A stretch of 64,000 nt of DNA from contig NZ_CP051627.1 of the NCBI RefSeq assembly GCF_023208015.1, forward strand, positions 1,674,001 through 1,738,000. The letters run 5' to 3'. Position 1 is the first letter of the stretch, and every line of letters begins with the position of its first letter. Positions 51,126-59,333 of the stretch are shown here, piece after piece. The translations under genes were made by a program, and so were the position numbers. This DNA comes from Thermobifida alba. Lineage in GTDB: Bacteria > Actinomycetota > Actinomycetes > Streptosporangiales > Streptosporangiaceae. The notes beneath the pieces are model-generated. The model worked only from the letters and a program-made list of their open reading frames with translations, was not told the origin of the DNA and searched no databases.

Positions 51126-52529
51126 GTGCCCACCGACCCGCAGACACTGCCGACCCCGGACTGGTTCGACCGGGCCAAGCTCGGCATCTTCGTGCACTGG
51201 ACGGCCTCAGCCATCCCGGGCTACGCTCCGCTGCCCCAGTCGTCCGTGCTGGACCGCGACGCATCCGCGTCCTACGACCCCGAGGCCTTCGAGTTCGACC
51301 CCCAGGCGGACGTCCACGGACACGCCTGGCGGACCATGCCCGAGGCGGGGTTCTACCACCACATGATGAACGTTCCCGGCAGCGCGACCGCGCGCTACCA
51401 CACCGAACACTATGGAAACCTCTCTTTCGCGGCTTTCGTGGAACGGTTCCGCACCCGGTCGGTCCCGTCCCTGCGTCCTGACCACTGGGCTGAACTGTTC
51501 GTCCGCTGCGGAGCCCGGTACGTGGTGCTGTGCACCAAGACGGAGGACGGTTTCCTGCTGTGGCCCAGCGGACACCCCAACCCCCACTGCCGGGGGTGGC
51601 AGTCCGACCGGGACGTGGTGGGCGAACTTGCCGACGCGGTACGTCGCAGGGGCATGCGTTTCGGCGCCTACTACAGCGGGGGCTGGGACTTCACGTTCGG
51701 ACACGGAACGTCCCTGGCGGACATGATGCCCGGCGATCCCGCCTATCGCGGCTATGTCGAGGCTCACTGGCGGGAACTCGTCACACGCTACCGCCCCTCG
51801 GTCCTGTGGAACGACTACGGACAGTCCCCCGAGGGCCTCGACGTCGCGCACCTGTTCCGCTGGTACCGGGAACACGTCCCCGACGGCGTCGTCAACGACC
51901 GCTTCGACTTCACACAGGCCACCGGAGACCTGCACGCCGACTTCCGGACCCCCGAATACACGACCACCGGCACCCCCGAACGCAAGTGGGAGGCATGCCG
52001 CGGGCTGGGCTATGGGTTCGGCTACAACCGTCAGGAGAGCGAGAGCGACCTCATCAGCGCGACCGAACTGATCCACGTCTTCGCGGACATCGTTGCCCGC
52101 GGCGGCAACCTCCTGCTCGGAGTCGGTCCCACCGGTACCGGGGAGATCCCCTGGACACAGCAGCGGCGCCTACTCGAACTGGGCGAATGGGTGCGGACCA
52201 ACGCCGACGCGATCTACGACACTCGGCCATGGACACGCACCGGCGGCGTCAACGACGAGGGACTCCACATCCGTTACACCACGGACGGCGATGCCGTGTA
52301 CGCGATCGTGCTGGGCACCCCCCGCGGCGACTCGGTGGAACTCGACGTGGCCCTGACAGCCCGCGCTCAAGCGTCACTGCTGGGCACCAGCGGCCCACTC
52401 CCATGGAGCGGGTCGCCCAACGGGATCCGTATCCGACTGCCCGACCGGCTCGCCGAGCGGCCCGCCGCCGTGTTCCGACTGGAGCCGGCCGAGGCGGTCA
52501 GCGACCGCACACCGCGGGGACGGGGATGA
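51126..52529 (+). CDS. GH29 alpha-L-fucosidase homologue, no signal peptide
   Basis: A 467-residue glycoside hydrolase of family GH29. Hallmarks are WFDRAKLGIFVHWTASAIPGY at residues 13-33, RYVVLCTKTEDGFLLWPS, AYYSGGWDF, the nucleophile Asp230 in SVLWNDYG, the Trp-rich catalytic region GYGFGYNRQESE, and GGNLLLGVGPTGTGEIP. There is no signal peptide, so it acts in the cytoplasm. The GTG at 51126 follows GAGGAGGAG. It sits 60 bp behind a glycosyltransferase gene and before rmlB. Anthracycline sugars such as 2-deoxy-L-fucose, L-rhodosamine and L-rhodinose share the L-fucose configuration, so trimming or reversible masking of the glycoside is the obvious hypothesis. Macrolide clusters use a beta-glucosidase for that purpose. 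Confidence 0.88.
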   Translation: MPTDPQTLPTPDWFDRAKLGIFVHWTASAIPGYAPLPQSSVLDRDASASYDPEAFEFDPQADVHGHAWRTMPEAGFYHHMMNVPGSATARYHTEHYGNLSFAAFVERFRTRSVPSLRPDHWAELFVRCGARYVVLCTKTEDGFLLWPSGHPNPHCRGWQSDRDVVGELADAVRRRGMRFGAYYSGGWDFTFGHGTSLADMMPGDPAYRGYVEAHWRELVTRYRPSVLWNDYGQSPEGLDVAHLFRWYREHVPDGVVNDRFDFTQATGDLHADFRTPEYTTTGTPERKWEACRGLGYGFGYNRQESESDLISATELIHVFADIVARGGNLLLGVGPTGTGEIPWTQQRRLLELGEWVRTNADAIYDTRPWTRTGGVNDEGLHIRYTTDGDAVYAIVLGTPRGDSVELDVALTARAQASLLGTSGPLPWSGSPNGIRIRLPDRLAERPAAVFRLEPAEAVSDRTPRGRG

Positions 52530-52677
52530 CACCCGCCCCACCGCCCCACTCCGATTCCGCCTCGAAGAGGAGTGGCACGGTACCGGACATCGCAAGGCCG
52601 CCTCGAAGCGCTCCCGGTCGGCCGTGCCCCGCCACGGCCGAACCCACTGCCAGGAACGGAACGGCACGGAGGAAACA

Positions 52678-53763
52678 TTGTCCGAACAGGTTTCGACCCC
52701 CCTTTCACCCAGCGCCAACGCCCCGACTCCCGCCTCCCACGGCCCCGCCACGAGAGTCCTGGTGACCGGCGCAGCCGGCTTCATCGGTGCCACCTACGTC
52801 CGGATGCTGCTGGACGACATGCGGGCGGGCGGCCCGCAGGTCGACATCACCGTCCTGGACAAGCTGACCTACGCCGCCGACCCCAGCGGACTCGACCTGA
52901 CCCACACCCGGCTGCGGTTCGTCCACGGCGACATATGTGACGCCGACCTCGTGGACGAGTTGGTGGCCGAGGCGGACCAGGTGGTGCACTTCGCGGCGGA
53001 GTCGCACGTCGACCGGTCGATCCTGGGCGCCGACGACTTCGTGACCACCAATGTGCTGGGCTCCCAGCGGCTGCTCGACGCCGCCCTGCGCCACGGGACC
53101 GAGCCGTTCGTCCACGTCTCCACCGACGAGGTCTACGGTCCGGTCCTCCAAGGAAGCCGCGACGAGGAGTCCGTGCTCGCCCCCACCTCCCCCTACGCCG
53201 CCTCGAAGGCGTCCTCCGATTTGGTCGCGTTGTCCTACCACCGCACCCACGGGCTCGACGTGCGGATCACCCGCGCGTCGAACAACTACGGTCCACGCCA
53301 GTTCCCGGAGAAGGTCATCCCGCTTTTCGTGACGCTCCTCCTCGACGGCCTCAGCGTCCCGCTGTACGGGGACGGCCGCAACTCCCGTGACTGGCTGCAC
53401 GTGGAGGACCACTGCCGGGGAGTCGACCTCGTGCGCACCCGCGGCCGCCCCGGGGAGATCTACAACCTGGGCGGCGGCACCGAACTGACCAACCTCGAAC
53501 TCACCGGACGCCTGCTGCGCCTCTGCGGCGCGGACCGGAGTGCGGTGCGGTACACCGCTGACCGCAAGGGCCACGACCTGCGCTACGCCATCGACTGCAG
53601 CAAAGCCGAGCGGGAACTCGGCTACCGGCCGCAGCGGGACCTGGAGGAGGGGCTTTTTGAGACCGTCGAGTGGTACCGCGACAACCGTGACTGGTGGGAG
53701 CCGCTGCGGGCACGCGTCCCGGTGACCGCACCCACGGCGACAGGCGGGCGGAGCCCCCGGTGA
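52678..53763 (+). CDS. rmlB: dTDP-glucose 4,6-dehydratase
   Basis: A 361-residue enzyme making dTDP-4-keto-6-deoxyglucose, the common branch point of the sugars here. Motifs: VLVTGAAGFIGATYVR (after about 25 extra residues), VHFAAESHVDRSI, VHVSTDEVYGPV, the catalytic YAASKASSD, RASNNYGPRQFPEKVIPLF and RKGHDLRYAIDCSKAERELGY. The start is TTG at 52678 with GGAGG five bases upstream. The next gene overlaps its stop as GTGA. Confidence 0.95.
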   Translation: MSEQVSTPLSPSANAPTPASHGPATRVLVTGAAGFIGATYVRMLLDDMRAGGPQVDITVLDKLTYAADPSGLDLTHTRLRFVHGDICDADLVDELVAEADQVVHFAAESHVDRSILGADDFVTTNVLGSQRLLDAALRHGTEPFVHVSTDEVYGPVLQGSRDEESVLAPTSPYAASKASSDLVALSYHRTHGLDVRITRASNNYGPRQFPEKVIPLFVTLLLDGLSVPLYGDGRNSRDWLHVEDHCRGVDLVRTRGRPGEIYNLGGGTELTNLELTGRLLRLCGADRSAVRYTADRKGHDLRYAIDCSKAERELGYRPQRDLEEGLFETVEWYRDNRDWWEPLRARVPVTAPTATGGRSPR

Positions 53764-54647
53764 GATGGCTGGTGACAGGAGCGGGAGGGCTCCTGGGCAG
53801 GCACCTCACAAAGCGGTTGAACACTGATTCCGCGTTCGGGGACGAGGTCGTCGCCCTGCGGCGCGCCGAACTCGACATCACCGACCCGAACGCGGTAGCC
53901 GCCGCCTTCGAACACCACCGCCCCGACATCGTGGTCAACTGCGCCGCTTACACGCGGGTGGAGCAGGCCGAGGCCGAGGAGACCGAAGCGCTCCGGATCA
54001 ACGGTGAAGGGCCACGGATCCTTGCCGCGGCCTGCGCCCGAAGCCGCGCCCGACTGCTTCATGTCTCGACCGACTACGTCTTCTCCGGGCGCGCCCGTAC
54101 GCCGTATCCGGAAGGTCACCCGCCCGATCCCCAGACCGCCTACGGACGCAGCAAGCTCGCCGGGGAGCGAGCGGTCGCCTCCCTGCTTCCCGTGACCGGC
54201 ACGGTGGTACGCACGGCCTGGCTGTACGGGACCCGGGGAAGGGGGTTCGTGAAAGCCATGGTCGACCGTGCGCTACACCATGACGAGGCCGTGGCAGTCG
54301 ACGACCAGTGGGGCCAGCCGACGTGGGCCGACGACGCCGCGGGACTGCTTGTCGTACTCGGTCGGAGCGGTCGGGCACACGGAATCTTCCACGCCACCGA
54401 TTCCGGCGCCGCGACCCGGCTCGAACTGGCCCGCGAGATCTTCCGGACCCTGGGCGCGGACCCGGGACTGGTCCGGCGGGCGGCCCCCGGAGCGTTCGTC
54501 GGACCGGCCCCGCGGGCCGACTACACCGTGCTCGGCCACGACCGCTGGTCGGAGATCGGCGCGCCGCCCCCGCGTCCGTGGAAGCAGGCACTCCACCAGG
54601 CCCTGTCGGAGATGTTCCCGGAGCGGGTCGCCTCCGCAAAGCGATGA
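53760..54647 (+). CDS. RmlD-like dTDP-4-keto-L-hexose reductase
   Basis: A 295-residue RmlD-family SDR: RWLVTGAGGLLGRHL, ELDITDPNAVAAAF, RPDIVVNCAAYTRVEQAEA, LLHVSTDYVFSG, catalytic YGRSKLAGE, RTAWLYGTRGRGFV and FHATDSGAATRLELAREIF. It is a third candidate for a C-4 ketone reduction, besides the genes at 12167 and 32379, and is of a different subfamily. It ends the right-hand operon and marks the right border of the cluster. The GTG at 53760 overlaps the rmlB stop. Confidence 0.9.
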   Translation: MRWLVTGAGGLLGRHLTKRLNTDSAFGDEVVALRRAELDITDPNAVAAAFEHHRPDIVVNCAAYTRVEQAEAEETEALRINGEGPRILAAACARSRARLLHVSTDYVFSGRARTPYPEGHPPDPQTAYGRSKLAGERAVASLLPVTGTVVRTAWLYGTRGRGFVKAMVDRALHHDEAVAVDDQWGQPTWADDAAGLLVVLGRSGRAHGIFHATDSGAATRLELAREIFRTLGADPGLVRRAAPGAFVGPAPRADYTVLGHDRWSEIGAPPPRPWKQALHQALSEMFPERVASAKR

Positions 54648-54821
54648 GCGCCCTCCCGTGCCCACGGGCCCGCTCCCCGGGGGCAGCGCGGACATGTGCC
54701 ACGAGGAAGCGGCCCCGTACTTCTTCTCCGGGTCGGGGAAACAGCGGGCCGCCGACACGCCCCTGCCAGGGTGGCGCCGCGCGGCAGACCGGGCGCCGTC
54801 ACCGGGCGGGACCGCGCCCCC

Positions 54822-55661
54822 TCAGGCGCCCTCCTGCTCCTGTTCGACCCGGCGGTTCCACTCGCGCTTGGTGGACTGCCAGCCGTCCTCGTTCAGGCCC
54901 AGCCGCCAGTAGCCGGAGATGGACAGGTCCTCGCGGGGCACGCCGCGCTCCTTGCGCAGCAGGGCCCGCAGTTCCTTGACGAAGCCCGCCTCGCCGTGCA
55001 CGAACGCGTGCACCCGGCCCGGCGGGAACTCCAGGCCGCCGACCGCGCGCACCAGGGCCTCGCCGACCCGGGCGCCGCCCCGGTGCAGCCAGGTGACGGA
55101 CGCGTCGGCGGCGGTCTCCAGCTTCTGCTCCTCCTCCGGACCGCTGACCTCCAGGAACACGTGGGCGAGCGCGCCGTAGGGCAGCCGCTCCAGGGAGGCC
55201 GCGACGGCGGGCAGCGCGCTCTCGTCACCGACCAGCAGGTGCCAGTCCGCGTCCGGGTCGGGCGCGTAGCCGCCGCCGGGACCGGCGAAGCACACCTGCT
55301 CACCGACCTGGACCCGGGCGGCCCACGGCCCGGCGATCCCCTCGGGGCCGTGGTGGACGACGTCCAGGGTCAGCTCCCGCCGCTCGGCGTCCCAGCGGCG
55401 CACGGTGTAGGTGCGCATGGCGGGCCACAGTTCGCGCGGCAGTTCCTCACGGACCTTCTGCAGGTCGAAGGGGACCCGGTAGGGGGCGTTCTCGGGCGGG
55501 AACAGCAGTTTGACGTAGTGGTCGGTGTACTGGCCCGCGGTGAAGTCGGCCAGTCCGGGGCCGCCCAGCACCACGCGGACCATGTGGGGGGTGAGCCGTT
55601 CGACTCGCTGCACCCGCGCGCACGTGACCCGCGGATTCCTACGTGCGGGACGTTCGGTCAT
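54822..55661 (-). CDS. Siderophore-interacting flavoprotein (ViuB/SIP type)
   Basis: A 279-residue FAD-binding ferric-siderophore reductase: VQRVERLTPHMVRVVLGGPGLADF, MRTYTVRRWDAERRELTLDVVHHGPEGIAGPWA for FAD binding, LLVGDESALPAVAASLERL, and the C-terminal HGEAGFVKELR plus SGYWRLGLNEDGWQ. It releases iron from imported siderophores in the cytoplasm. The ATG at 55661 follows GGAAG. It is outside the biosynthetic cluster and converges on it. Confidence 0.92.
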   Translation of the reverse strand: MTERPARRNPRVTCARVQRVERLTPHMVRVVLGGPGLADFTAGQYTDHYVKLLFPPENAPYRVPFDLQKVREELPRELWPAMRTYTVRRWDAERRELTLDVVHHGPEGIAGPWAARVQVGEQVCFAGPGGGYAPDPDADWHLLVGDESALPAVAASLERLPYGALAHVFLEVSGPEEEQKLETAADASVTWLHRGGARVGEALVRAVGGLEFPPGRVHAFVHGEAGFVKELRALLRKERGVPREDLSISGYWRLGLNEDGWQSTKREWNRRVEQEQEGA

Positions 55662-55910
55662 GGGATCTTCCCTCCTCCCTGGACGCCGGTGACGGCGTCC
55701 CCCACAGACGGTGCGGGGTCCCCGGCCGGACGCTGTGGGCCGTCCGGCCCGTACGGACCTGATCGTACGGGCCAGGTGCGGCCCCGCTCGACGGCGGGAC
55801 CACTCGCGGACCGCTTCGGCGACGCACCATATCCCCACGGCGGGAGCGCGCACTCCCGGCCGTGGCCGGGGGAACGCCGCGCGTGGAACTGCGGCCGCGC
55901 GCACCGGACG

Positions 55911-57116
55911 CTACCGGCTCTTCCCGCCGTGGACGACGTCGACCACGTACTCGGCGATGGCCAGGCACGACGTCGCCGCGGGCGAGGGCGCGTTGCGGAC
56001 CGCGGTGACGCGGCCCAGCCGGTGGACGCGGAAGTCGTCGACGAGGCTGCCGTCGCGGTCGAGCGCCTGGGCGCGCACGCCCGACCCGCCGCGCACGACG
56101 TCGCCGGGGCCGATCTCGGGCACGTACCGCTGCGCGGCCCTCATGTAGGCGCGTTTGGACAGCGACCCGTACACCTCCTTGACCCCGGTGGCCCAGTGCC
56201 GGAACGCCATGGCCCAGGAGCCCGGCCAGGAGGCGGTGCCGACCAGGTCGGCCAGGTTGACGTCGAAGAACCGGTAGCCCTCGCGGGCGAACGCGAGCAC
56301 GGCGTTGGGGCCGACCTCCACGTCTCCGGAGACGCGGCGGGTGAAGTGCACGCCGAGGAACGGGTACCGGGGGTCGGGCACCGGGTAGACGAGTCCCCGC
56401 ACCAGGTGCGCCTTCTCCGGGCGGACCAGCATGTACTCGCCCCGGAACGGGACGATCCGGGGAGCGGCCCCGTCCCCGGCAAGGCGGGCGACCCGGTCGG
56501 TGTGCAGCCCGGCGCAGACGACGAGGCGGTCCACCCGCACCCGCTGTCCGCCGGCGACGACCTCGACCGAGTCGCCGGCCTCCGCGATCCGGGTGACCGG
56601 CGCGTCGAACCGGATCTCCCCGCCCGCCGCGGCGATGTCGGCGGCGAAGGACTCGCAGATGCGCGGGTAGTCGGTGATGGCCGTGTGCGGCGAGTGCAGG
56701 GCGGCCAGGCCCGCGGCGTGCGGTTCGATGCCGCGGATCTCGGCGGGGCCGACGCGGCGCAGCCCCGGCACGGCGTTGCGGTCGGCCCTGGCGTAGAGGT
56801 TGTCGAGCCGTTCGACGTCCTCGGGGGTGAGGGCGACGACGAGTTTGCCGCACTCCTCGTAGGGCAGGCCGCGGTCGGTGCAGTACTCGCGCAGCATCTC
56901 CCGGCCGCGCGTGCACAACCGGGCTTTGAGGCTGCCGGGCCGGTAGTAGAGGCCCGCGTGCACGACCCCGGAGTTGTGGCCGGTCTGGTGCGCGGCCACG
57001 CGGTTCTCCTTCTCCAGCACCACCACGCGCGTCCCCGGCCGCCTGCGGGTGATCTCCCGGCCGACCGCGAGCCCGACGATGCCGGCACCGACCACGCCCA
57101 CCACCTCGTCAGCCAT
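55911..57116 (-). CDS. lhgO: L-2-hydroxyglutarate oxidase
   Basis: A 401-residue FAD enzyme oxidising L-2-hydroxyglutarate to 2-oxoglutarate. It has VGVVGAGIVGLAVGREITRRRP, HQTGHNSGVVHAGLYYRPGSLKARLC, YEECGKLVVAL, RGEYMLVRPEKAHLVRGLVYPVPDPRYPFLGVHFTRR and RGGSGVRAQALDRDGSLVDDF, all typical of LhgO/YgaF. The ATG at 57116 is the first residue of the Rossmann fold. It is a metabolic gene unrelated to the cluster. Confidence 0.93.
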   Translation of the reverse strand: MADEVVGVVGAGIVGLAVGREITRRRPGTRVVVLEKENRVAAHQTGHNSGVVHAGLYYRPGSLKARLCTRGREMLREYCTDRGLPYEECGKLVVALTPEDVERLDNLYARADRNAVPGLRRVGPAEIRGIEPHAAGLAALHSPHTAITDYPRICESFAADIAAAGGEIRFDAPVTRIAEAGDSVEVVAGGQRVRVDRLVVCAGLHTDRVARLAGDGAAPRIVPFRGEYMLVRPEKAHLVRGLVYPVPDPRYPFLGVHFTRRVSGDVEVGPNAVLAFAREGYRFFDVNLADLVGTASWPGSWAMAFRHWATGVKEVYGSLSKRAYMRAAQRYVPEIGPGDVVRGGSGVRAQALDRDGSLVDDFRVHRLGRVTAVRNAPSPAATSCLAIAEYVVDVVHGGKSR

Positions 57117-57157
57117 TCCAGTCCCCCGTTCCCGGTTCGGTGTGCGCACGACGGCCG

Positions 57158-57481
57158 TCATGCACCGTAGTCGATCGCGGCGGTCCTGACGCGGGTGGAG
57201 AGGCGCGGCGCCTCCGCCCTCCCCTTCCTTGAAGGGCGAGCCCGAATCGCGGAGCCGCCGAAGGGATGGTGCACGTCCCGGCGGCCCGTGGCGGTGGTGA
57301 CGGCGACCTGGCCGTACTCGACCGCGTCGACGAACTGGTGGGCGGTGCGGCGCTGCCCGGCCCACTCGAAGGCCGCGGCGCAGATCTCCTTGACCCGCTC
57401 GACAGCCAGGGCGGGAACCCGTGCGACGGGCCCGTCCGCGTCGGTGGACGTGTCCGACCCCACCGACGCGGACGAGGACAT
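57158..57481 (-). CDS. Hypothetical small protein
   Basis: An open frame of 107 residues starting at an ATG (57481). The middle part, VARVPALAVERVKEICAAAFEWAGQRRTAHQFVDAVEYGQVAV, looks protein-like with amphipathic helices, whereas the C-terminus is Arg-rich. I do not recognise it, there is no strong ribosome site, and overlapping frames exist on the other strand, so it may be spurious. Confidence 0.3.
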   Translation of the reverse strand: MSSSASVGSDTSTDADGPVARVPALAVERVKEICAAAFEWAGQRRTAHQFVDAVEYGQVAVTTATGRRDVHHPFGGSAIRARPSRKGRAEAPRLSTRVRTAAIDYGA

Positions 57482-57741
57482 CCGTCGCTCGCGCCCCGCG
57501 CACCGCTGGGGACCGCCTCGGCGTGGTGGAGCCGGCGTGATCCGCCAGAGGCTGAGGGGGGACACCCGTGCTGTACGCCGTGGTGGCCTCGCTACCGGTG
57601 CGAGCCGCGGGACACCGGGCCGGTGCGCGGGGCGCTGCCGGGAATGCGCGGGCCCGCCCGGTGCACGCCGACGCCGCCGAGCACATCGGAGGCACGGTCC
57701 GCCCCGGCCGTCCGGGGCGGAGCGGTGGTCCCGCGGGCGGG

Positions 57742-58173
57742 TCAGGAGTCGACCACCTGCGTGTTCTGGCCGGCGACCAGGCGCCACCGGCCGTCCTCCT
57801 TCGCCATGACGTACAGCGGGCTGCCCTCCTTGCCAGCCTGCTGACCGTCGGGGGCCAGGTACCGCTGGCGCACCTTGACCGCCGCGACGTCGGGCCGGAT
57901 GAACAGTACGTGCTCCACCTCGTAGGTGGCCGTCAGGTCCCCCATCGCGCCGGGCAGCACCCGCCGGGTGAACTCCGCGATCTCGTCGCGGCCGGTCAGG
58001 CGCCTGCCGTGGGCCGTCGTCCAGATCGCGTCGTGCCGGAACAGGCCGACGAACTCGTCGGGGAGCTCGTTCTGCTGGGAGTGCTCGACCGTGGCGACCA
58101 CCTGCCTGATCGCCTCGGTCTCGGTCTGGCGTGCGTCTTCGTCGACATGCGCTGCGTCATTGCGTTGCGTCAT
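57742..58173 (-). CDS. SgcJ/EcaC-type NTF2-fold protein (DUF4440-like)
   Basis: A 143-residue NTF2-fold protein: ETEAIRQVVATVEHSQQNELPDEFVGLFRHDAIWTTAHGRRLTGRDEIAEFTRRVL, then EVEHVLFIRPDVAAVKVRQRY, and the closing YVMAKEDGRWRLVAGQNTQVV. The group is common in actinobacteria and mostly uncharacterised. No ribosome site precedes the ATG at 58173, but a promoter ends 8 bases upstream, so it is probably translated from a leaderless transcript. It is outside the cluster. Confidence 0.82.
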   Translation of the reverse strand: MTQRNDAAHVDEDARQTETEAIRQVVATVEHSQQNELPDEFVGLFRHDAIWTTAHGRRLTGRDEIAEFTRRVLPGAMGDLTATYEVEHVLFIRPDVAAVKVRQRYLAPDGQQAGKEGSPLYVMAKEDGRWRLVAGQNTQVVDS

Positions 58174-58180
58174 GCGGACC

Positions 58181-58212
58181 AACGTAGGACCTCGGCTTTG
58201 CTTGAGGTCAAG
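58181..58212 (-). promoter_or_regulatory. MerR-type promoter of a probably leaderless gene
   Basis: On the minus strand TTGACC (58211-58206), a 19-bp spacer and TACGTT (58186-58181). The long spacer and the palindrome CTTGAGGTCAAG (58201-58212) overlapping the -35 element resemble promoters controlled by MerR/SoxR-family activators. The predicted transcript start coincides with the ATG at 58173. Confidence 0.5.
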
Positions 58213-58723
58213 CCGTCCGCGGAGCGGCGCGGCGCACGCCGCCCGGGCGCGAACGGACCGGCCAAGGGCTCCGGACTCGGAGGGCGTGCCGCTCCCCGCA
58301 CGTCCGGGGCCCGGCGCGCCGTATCCGGGGAAGGGGCGGCCGACGAGGTGCTGGGCGTCCTACAGTTCGCCGCCCCGGCACCCGCGGGGACGGTCCCCGC
58401 GTGGACCAGCGTGCGGTGCTGCCCGTCCTCCTCGTTGTCGCCCCCGGCGCTCGGCGGCCGCGCGGACGGCCGCTTCCGCGTCCGTTCCACGATGTCGGCG
58501 ACGCCCCGCCGCGAATCCTGCGGGTCCACGCCCCGCCCACGGAGACGGGGATCACCGTGGAGCACCTCTGCGCCGGGGACCGGAGGGTCCGGGACCTCCC
58601 CTCTCCCGGTCAAAGCGGCGTTCGGTCAAAAGCCGGGCCTTTCCGCGAGCCGCGGGGCCGGGAAAAGCCCGTGGCGAACGGGCTCCGCCGCCGTAGGCTG
58701 GCGGTCGGACAAACGGAGCCCTC
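58213..58723. other. Intergenic region, no gene recognised
   Basis: About 510 bp without a convincing coding region. Overlapping frames on both strands are Pro/Arg-rich and lack domains or ribosome sites. It separates the DUF4440-type gene from the decayed LysE gene. Confidence 0.45.
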
Positions 58724-59318
58724 ATGGTCAGCCTCCCCGCCGTACTCGGCATCGCGTTCGTCGCCCTGGTCATGGTGCTCCCCCGGGGCCCAACATGGTC
58801 TACCTGGTGTCCCGGCCGATCACGCAGGGGCCGCGCGCGGGGCTGGTCTCGCTGCTGGGGGTGGCCGCCGGTTTCCTCGTCTACCTGGGCGCCGCCACGG
58901 CCGGGCTGCTCGCGGTGTTCACCCTGGTCCCCGCCGCCTCCACGGCGCTGAAGCTCGCCGGGGCTGCTGTCTGCTTCTCTGGCCTGGCAGGCGCTCCCGG
59001 GCCGCTGCCGGCGGAGCCGCCCCGCGGGCTGTCCGCCATGGGCCTGGCCACCAGTCCGCTCACCCCAAGACCGCGGTCCTGCACGTCTCGCTGCCGCCCC
59101 AGTCCGTCGACCCGGCCCTGGGCAGCGCCGCCACGCAGAGCCTGCTCCTCGGGCCGGCGCAGATCCGCGTGGCCGTCCCCGGCAACGCGGCCATCGCCCG
59201 CTTCCTCGCCGGGCGTCCGGTGTGGCTGCGCGTGCGGCAGGCGTTCACGGCGACCGTCCTGGGTGCTCCGGCGGTCCGGATGTTCACCGACCGCTCCGCG
59301 GCCCCGGCCGCGGGCTGA
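58724..59318 (+). pseudogene. LysE/RhtB amino acid exporter pseudogene (two frameshifts)
   Basis: A LysE-family exporter is readable only by joining three frames. MVSLPAVLGIAFVALVMVLP from the ATG at 58724 comes first. PGPNMVYLVSRPITQGPRAGLVSLLGVAAGFLVYLGAATAGLLAVFTLVPAASTALKLAGAA follows in a second frame from about 58790. PKTAVLHVSLPPQSVDPALG to VLGAPAVRMFTDRS continues in a third frame from about 59066 to the stop at 59318. The PGPNM and NPKTA-like motifs are family signatures. One shift near 58785 disrupts the first helix, and the other near 59065 disrupts the NPK motif. A sequencing error could explain one of them; two make decay more likely. Confidence 0.78.
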
Positions 59319-59333
59319 CCGGGGCCCGCCCGC

